Assembly (NCBI RefSeq): GCF_047495875.1
Contig: NC_092462.1
Location: forward strand, 36,092,523 to 36,156,522
Length of the DNA stretch: 64,000 nt
Direction of reading: 5' to 3'
Origin: Pithys albifrons albifrons
Taxonomy: Eukaryota; Chordata; Aves; Passeriformes; Thamnophilidae
Both the position numbers and the translations under genes were made by a program. Of the stretch, positions 60,501 to 64,000 are shown piece after piece. How positions within the stretch are numbered: position 1 is the first letter of the stretch; each line of letters starts with the position of its first letter. The notes under the pieces are model-generated. The model searched no databases. It had not been told where the DNA came from and saw only the letters and a list, made by a program, of their open reading frames with translations.

Positions 60501-63500
60501 GACCCTTGGCCTTCTTATTCATAGGGACACACTGCCAGCTCATGGACAGCTTGCTGTCCACCAGGACCCCCAGTTCCTTCTCCACAGAACTGCTTTTCAG
60601 CAGCTTGGCCCCCAACCTCTACTGATGCCTGGGGTTATTCCTCCCCAGGTACAAGACCCCAAATTTGCCTTTGTTCAACTTCAGACAGTTCTTCTCTGCA
60701 CATCTCAAACTTGTTGAGGTCCCTCAGAAGGGCTGCACAGCCCTCTGGGTTACTGGCACTCCACTCCGCTTTGTGTCATCAGTGAATTATCTGAGGAGGC
60801 ATGAGCCCCTACATTGAAGTCACTGATGGATAAGTTAAATTGGGACCAGTATTGAACCCAGGAGGACACCCTTAGTAACAGGCCTCCACCTAGACCCTGT
60901 GCCACTGACCACAACCCTCTAACCACACTAAACTGCCATTCTGTCAGTTCTCAATCAACCTCACTCTCCACTCATTCAGCCTACACTTTGCAAGCTTGCC
61001 TATGAGGATGTCATGGGAGGCAGTGTCAAAGCCTTACTGAAGTTCAAGTAAACAACATCCTCTGCTCTCCCTTCATCTATCCAGACAGTTGTCACATCAC
61101 AGAAGGCAATCAGGTTGGTTAAGCATAATTTCCCTTTGGTGAATCCATGCTGACTAGTTCTCTCCTCTTCTTGTTTTTCACATGCATAGAGATGTCTTCC
61201 AGGAGGACGTGCTCCATCACCTTTCCAGAGACTGAGGTGAGGTTGACTGGCATGTAGTTCCCTATGTCCTCCTTCTTGTCCTTTTTGAAGACTGAGGTGA
61301 CATTTGCGTTTTTCCAGTCCTCAAGTACCTTCTCCAGACTGCCATGACCTCTCAAAGATGATTGAGAGTAGCCTAGCAATGATGTCTGCCTGTTCCCTTA
61401 GCACTTGTGCGTACATCCCATCATGGCCCGCAAACTTGTAGATGACAAGTTTGACTAAATGGTCTCTAACCCAAACCTCCTCAACCAAGGTAAAGTCTTC
61501 ATTCCTCCAGACTTTTTCCATGGTCAGCTGGGTCAGGTATTTCTGAGGGCAAGCCTTGACAGTGAAGACTGAAGCAAAGAAAGCATTCAGTATTTCAGTT
61601 TCAGAAACAAACAAAGGGTTTGCTTCCAGCAGGTACATTATGTTCTTTAAATCCATTGAAAGACCAAAGCGGTATATAAAGGAAAATTAAATTTGAAATG
61701 ACAATTGCACCTTATGTCAGGGAAGCTGAGACAGTCCCACACATACCATTTTTACCAGTGGTAAAACTTGCTTCGTCCAGCAGAATTTCATGTTCCTAAT
61801 CTGAGCTCTCTGGGAAAGAGGCATATGAAGAAGAAATGTCACTGCAAGACATTGCATTCTGCAAAGGTCAGCTGCTTCTTCTGCAGATAGGGGTTCACTT
61901 CTTCTCTGTTGAGAGATGACAGATAAAACATTGACCACGCCCTTCAGTAAAATAATTGTGTTCACCACTACTTAATTCAGTGATATGTACTTTGTTAAAG
62001 CAGCTAATAATTTGGATCTGTGCAAACAATCTGAGCATTTTAATTATTTGTGGACACATATTTCAAAATGAACATTACTGTAGTGCTGGAAGATGCAGAT
62101 CAGTTATAACATTAAAAAAAAAAAAGACCTCTTTTCCAAAAAGGAACATGACTATGAAAACCAAGACAAAACTTAGAAACAATTATCAGTGTGCCTGGTT
62201 AGAAATGTTATTATTTTAAGAGGAAAAGTTAATATCTACATATAGGCCTATGCTTTTTTTCTCAGCTGCACTGCAAAAACTCAGTACAGAAATTGAGCTC
62301 CACTAACTACTTGTAGGTATCTAGTCTACTGAACATGTGTATCATAAAATATTACTGATACGTTGCATCTGTGTCAACGTGATGAAAATACAAGGCTTGT
62401 AGTATGGTCACAAAAATTACAACATGTAGAAAGAAACCTTTATACTGAAATGTCTCACTAACTTGAGGAAAAGCATATTCTGCTGAAAAGCTACTATGAC
62501 ACTGAGGGTTAGGAAAAGAAAAATAATGAGCACAACTACCTTCTTAAGGTGAAACTTTTTATGAAAGTAATCGTTCCTAAGGTAAAACTTTTCCCAGGAA
62601 CAGCCACTGTGACAGGGGCGCCAGTGCCACCCACAAAGACACCATGCTCCTTTGAAAAGTTGTGGCCGTAGCAATTATCTGACCTGAACCACTTAGAGTG
62701 TAATCACAAAGGAGGCATCTGGGTCTCTCCAGCTTTAGCTCTAGAAGGATAGCTATCTTTCCTGTTAGCAAAATGCTTAGGGTCACCATGCTGAGAAGAT
62801 ACTTAAAAACATTCTTACTCTTGCTGATTTCACTCCATTAGCTTCGATGGGAGTATCTGCATCTCCCAGCATGGTGTTGTATATTTTTAATCCCACAGCA
62901 CAAGCAAGAACACAGACCACACGGCGAATGTCAGATCCTCCGGGCCACAGTTGTTTCAACAAATGAATAGCCTGGCAAACCTGTAGTCACAACATCATGA
63001 ATAGCATAAATTATTGCCATAATTAAAAATAAAAAAAAGGACAACTCTTATGCTGCACAGAGTTACCTCAGAGAAGAGGGAAAAAAGGATTTAAAAACTG
63101 CAGAATGAAAAGCAGGCACAATCATTAGTAAAAATTGCACTTTTTTGTCATGTCCCTGAGGGCACCAACAGCCCTGACTGTCCCTGTCTGAACTCTGGAG
63201 CCTCCTCCCACCTTCCCAAGACCCCACCTCAGCCCCTTTCGGGCTGTCAGTCCTGCCCCAGCAATGCAGCAGCACTGCTGTCTCCAGCTCCTCATAGTCC
63301 TGCAGGCTGACAACCTGCAGGTGCCTGATGCCCAGGGCTGCAGCTATCCCCAGCTGTGCTGCTTTTGACTGGGACAGTGGCACAGGCCATGACTCACAGG
63401 CCCTGCCCTGCCCCACAGGAGACCTCCCACAGCCTGAGGGAGCAGCCCCTGCCCTTTCTGCATCCTGATGGGTTTCTGCTTCTGGGGTATTCAAATACTG

Positions 63501-64000
63501 ACTGTGCTTCAGAAAAAGATAATCATAATAAACACAGTAGCCAGGCTTTAAAATGCTGAGTAACACCATGTTTTTTCTGGGTGGAAAAAATCACCTTGCT
63601 AGACTAGTATCGCAACCACTGAAGTCTAAGGAAGCCTTGCTGTTGTTATCTGCAGGAGCAGAAGTAGGGTCACAACATGCATTATAACTTTATGCTCAGG
63701 AAAATGGAAAGAGTATATTAAGCATTAAGGGTGACTATGGAACCATAAAAATAGCAATTTTTTTGAAGTTAAAATATTGTAAAACCACTGCTTTAACCAT
63801 GCAAGCACAGATTCTTACAACTCTAATCAAGCTATTAAAAAAAATCCCAGATTGTGAATAGTCAACTGAGTATGCAAACCTTAGCAGCTGGAATAGTGAG
63901 GTCTAGATTTTGAGACATCTCCCTCCAAGAGAGGTTTCTGCCGACAGCAGCACTAACTCTGGCCCACTGCTGCTGCCATGAGGATGGGGCAATGGCCACA
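26896..64000 (-). CDS. DDX60: DDX60 helicase (5' end off window)
   Basis: Thirty-four coding segments on the minus strand encode about 1,580 residues colinear with vertebrate DDX60 as I remember it. Human DDX60 has about 1,700 residues, and about 240 N-terminal ones lie off the right edge. DDX60 is a Ski2-like superfamily 2 RNA helicase, interferon-induced and cytoplasmic, reported to promote RIG-I-type signalling and to restrict some viruses. Seen directly: Walker [13 protein letters not shown] box, ALSAT motif III, motif V around LALGINMP and motif [14 protein letters not shown], followed by a Ski2-like C-terminal region. All helicase motifs are intact, so the enzyme should be catalytically competent. 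The gene converges on the TRIM-like gene. Detailed exon coordinates are in the sub-entries. Confidence 0.95.
27419..28210 (-). mobile_element. CR1 LINE 3' end (minus), split by a second CR1
   Basis: The left piece at 27419-27470 is the reverse complement of a CR1 3' end (GGTTTGGGCTGGAAGGGACA, ATCATCTAGT). Its continuation, CCCCTGCTATGGGCATGGAC and ACTAGATCAG, resumes at about 28160. The two halves flank a plus-oriented CR1, so this older copy was the insertion target. Confidence 0.8.
27471..28159 (+). mobile_element. CR1 LINE 3' fragment nested in an older CR1
   Basis: Begins 5'-truncated at GATTGAGGGCAGCCCTGCGG. It encodes degenerate ORF2 C-terminal sequence ([18 protein letters not shown]) and ends at the CR1-like terminus GCTCTGTGATTCTGTAG. 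Confidence 0.88.
31740..32396 (+). mobile_element. ERVL-type solo LTR fragment
   Basis: The sequence follows the pattern of avian ERVL LTRs as I remember them: repeated CAGCCCACAGA/GACTCACACT modules, TCTTTGTTTCTCACTACC, a CTCAATCCACGAGCTCCT stretch, then GAGATAGAGGAGTAAGGAAGC and GGGTGGGCAGCACC. It is diverged, with no internal retroviral genes. It lies in a DDX60 intron, antisense to the gene, and ends about 100 bases from the exon at 32495. Confidence 0.65.
33413..37314 (-). other. DDX60 introns without recognised elements
   Basis: Introns 33413-34679, 34785-35809 and 36011-37314 are AT-rich. The only notable item is a short (TA)n(TG)n(TA)n microsatellite at 36540-36590. Confidence 0.55.
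35810..41780 (-). CDS. DDX60: DDX60 RecA-like domain 2 exons
   Basis: Exons 41780-41625, 40379-40235, 39493-39341, 37419-37315 and 36010-35810. The sequence [18 protein letters not shown] lies ahead of motif V ([20 protein letters not shown]) in exon 37419-37315. Motif VI with the arginine fingers ([11 protein letters not shown]) opens exon 36010-35810. All exon phases agree. A CR1 copy interrupts the intron at 37785-39141. Confidence 0.96.
36540..36590 (+). repeat. (TA)n(TG)n(TA)n dinucleotide microsatellite
   Basis: About 50 bases: TA repeats flank roughly 14 TG units. Confidence 0.9.
37783..39141 (+). mobile_element. CR1 LINE, about 1.35 kb, internally damaged
   Basis: Reads through degenerate CR1 ORF2 on the + strand: a segment before the reverse transcriptase (ATACATTAGAAACAAAAGGA, CTTTGCTTCAGTCTTTAATA), then an RT core with stops and deletions, then C-terminal sequence. 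It ends with the CR1 3' terminus ATGATTCTATGATATTCT. It is 5'-truncated and antisense to DDX60. Confidence 0.85.
40812..40846 (+). repeat. short 12-bp tandem repeat (three copies)
   Basis: TGTCTAAATATG is repeated nearly three times. Confidence 0.75.
43179..44632 (-). CDS. DDX60: DDX60 exons: inter-domain insert
   Basis: Exons 44632-44523, 44415-44311, 44191-44063 and 43342-43179. They encode [53 protein letters not shown] and [13 protein letters not shown]. These lie between the two RecA domains in DDX60 proteins. The 5' border of the last exon could alternatively be 43349, but only 43342 preserves the frame. Confidence 0.93.
44836..49210 (-). CDS. DDX60: DDX60 RecA-like domain 1 exons
   Basis: Exons 49210-49058, 48765-48616, 47893-47774, 46389-46294, 45594-45479 and 44978-44836. 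The first supplies the substrate-side lead-in [11 protein letters not shown] and FIPDAWQ. The second carries Walker A ([13 protein letters not shown]) and motif Ia (VAPTK). The DEIH box is split across the 46294 and 45594 junction (VIFDE then [16 protein letters not shown]). Motif III is ALSATVSD. The junction [12 protein letters not shown] fixes the phase between 45479 and 44978, which rules out an open frame at 45190-45260 as an exon. Confidence 0.95.
46545..47530 (+). mobile_element. rearranged CR1 LINE ORF2 fragment
   Basis: From about 46920 the + strand encodes degenerate CR1 reverse transcriptase ([44 protein letters not shown]). At about 47425 it breaks off before the CR1 3' end. It is followed by sequence (TAGTGGAGTGACTACACCAG, GGATTTCTGTAAGGCATCTG) that normally lies upstream in ORF2. 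Confidence 0.82.
49211..51259 (-). other. DDX60 intron
   Basis: AT-rich. It contains a short diverged CR1 or SINE tail at 49715-49803. No other element is recognised. Confidence 0.55.
49715..49803 (+). mobile_element. CR1-like 3' tail fragment
   Basis: TTGGACTTGATGATCTTGGA followed by GGTCTTTTCCAACCTTAAGAATTCTATG matches the CR1 (or CR1-tailed SINE) 3' end. It is too short and diverged to assign further. Confidence 0.7.
51260..52515 (-). CDS. DDX60: DDX60 exons: charged linker before helicase core
   Basis: Exons 52515-52263 (253 nt) and 51423-51260 (164 nt). The first encodes a Glu/Lys-rich, probably helical stretch ([18 protein letters not shown]) followed by [12 protein letters not shown]. 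The second encodes [15 protein letters not shown] and [14 protein letters not shown]. Both align in order with human DDX60. Confidence 0.92.
53024..53149 (-). CDS. DDX60: candidate extra DDX60 exon of 42 codons
   Basis: A 126-nt segment with phase-0 ends encodes [18 protein letters not shown] and continues to VTIVRHHR, bounded by GAG on the acceptor side and GTATGT on the donor side. It would insert between ...KKAQKKH and [10 protein letters not shown]. In human DDX60, as I remember it, these two flanks are adjacent, so the segment is either a lineage-specific cassette or an intronic open frame. The acceptor lacks a strong pyrimidine tract. The composition looks like a folded protein rather than random sequence. 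Confidence 0.5.
53506..64000 (-). CDS. DDX60: DDX60 N-terminal region exons
   Basis: Exons from 5' to 3' on the minus strand: 64000-63880 (cut by the window edge), 62980-62819, 61905-61747, 59539-59398, 58271-58107, 56742-56631, 55911-55796 and 53717-53506. Recognisable landmarks are [37 protein letters not shown] and [17 protein letters not shown], all with close counterparts in human DDX60. The region precedes the helicase core and has no recognised enzymatic domain. The last exon has two in-frame acceptors: one gives a start at 53717, the other at about 53657. The longer form adds about 20 residues ([11 protein letters not shown]...) that I do not recall from human DDX60. Confidence 0.88.
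54775..55347 (+). mobile_element. passerine-type ERV solo LTR
   Basis: About 570 bases with an LTR layout familiar from zebra finch repeats: CTGTATTTTAGATTTGTGCT, TATTGCTGAGCAGTCCTGGC, TCATGCTCAGCAATAAAG with a poly(A)-like hexamer, CTTTATCTCAATTCCCAAGTTTTCTCACTT, and an end at GGGGTAAAACCATGACA. No flanking retroviral genes are present, so it is a solo LTR. It sits in the DDX60 intron between the exons at 53717 and 55796, antisense to the gene. Confidence 0.75.
56743..59397 (-). other. DDX60 introns without recognised elements
   Basis: Introns 56743-58106 and 58272-59397. AT-rich; an A/G-rich run at 58285-58325 next to the exon at 58271 forms the polypyrimidine tract on the coding strand. 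Confidence 0.5.
59910..61660 (-). mobile_element. CR1 LINE, about 1.75 kb
   Basis: The longest CR1 in the window. The left edge is the reverse-complemented 3' end (AAATCACAGAATGGGTAAGG, CATCTGGTCCAACCTCCCTG). Going right it passes through RT C-terminal sequence ([20 protein letters not shown]), the RT domain ([18 protein letters not shown]) and a region N-terminal to RT ([14 protein letters not shown]). It is truncated near 61660 and carries several frame breaks. It lies in the same orientation as DDX60. Confidence 0.9.
61906..63879 (-). other. DDX60 introns near the right edge
   Basis: Introns 61906-62818 and 62981-63879. The second holds a GC-rich patch at about 63135-63490 with long open frames on both strands but no recognised protein or repeat family. 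Confidence 0.5.

Noticed and set aside
59833..61656. Several open frames of 60-144 codons on both strands
   Set aside because: All fall inside a minus-oriented, frame-broken CR1 copy.
63063..63569. A 168-codon minus-strand frame
   Set aside because: It lies in a DDX60 intron, matches no family I know, and its composition explains the lack of stops.

Overview
The window looks like a piece of a songbird (passerine) nuclear chromosome. All genes are intron-rich. The interspersed repeats are mostly CR1 LINE fragments with avian-type 3' ends, LTR pieces resembling avian and passerine endogenous retroviruses, and a short SINE with a tRNA-Ile-like head and a CR1-like tail, a design I know from the zebra finch TguSINE1 family. 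No bacterial-style genes, operons or CRISPR arrays are present. The gene order ANXA10 - TRIM-like gene - DDX60 corresponds to the human 4q32 neighbourhood, apart from the TRIM-like gene, which I do not recall from the mammalian locus. Species and chromosome are inferred; no alignment was run.

Layout. (1) 1-11885, + strand: the last nine coding exons of annexin A10 (ANXA10). The first roughly 70 codons lie off the left edge. One intron holds an unusually long GGAA/GAAA microsatellite of about 1.1 kb. (2) 11886-13480: intergenic DNA with the tRNA-derived SINE. (3) 13480-23480, + strand: a CpG-island promoter and a complete eight-coding-exon gene for a predicted 984-residue protein. It has a RING finger, a B-box, a coiled coil, a segment closely resembling the GLEBS (Rae1/Gle2-binding) motif of nucleoporin Nup98, and a long Ser/Thr-rich tail with sparse FG/FxF motifs. 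This is the most unusual object in the window. (4) 23480-26795: intergenic, with a minus-oriented ERV fragment. (5) 26896-64000, - strand: DDX60, a Ski2-like interferon-inducible helicase. I resolved 34 coding segments covering about 1,580 codons, including both RecA-like domains with their motifs. The start of the gene lies beyond the right edge. Its introns carry CR1 copies, a passerine-type solo LTR, an ERVL-type LTR fragment and small microsatellites.

How the genes relate. ANXA10 and the TRIM-like gene run in tandem on +; DDX60 converges on the TRIM-like gene from -. DDX60 is a known antiviral factor in mammals. A TRIM ligase carrying a Nup98-like Rae1-binding motif beside it raises the possibility of a linked antiviral or mRNA-export function, because the Rae1-Nup98 interface is attacked by several viral proteins. 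That link is inference; the domain architecture itself can be read from the sequence.

Exon borders were placed by hand from GT/AG sites, reading frame and codon phase. Each gene model keeps a continuous frame across all listed junctions, but individual borders could be off where two acceptors fit.
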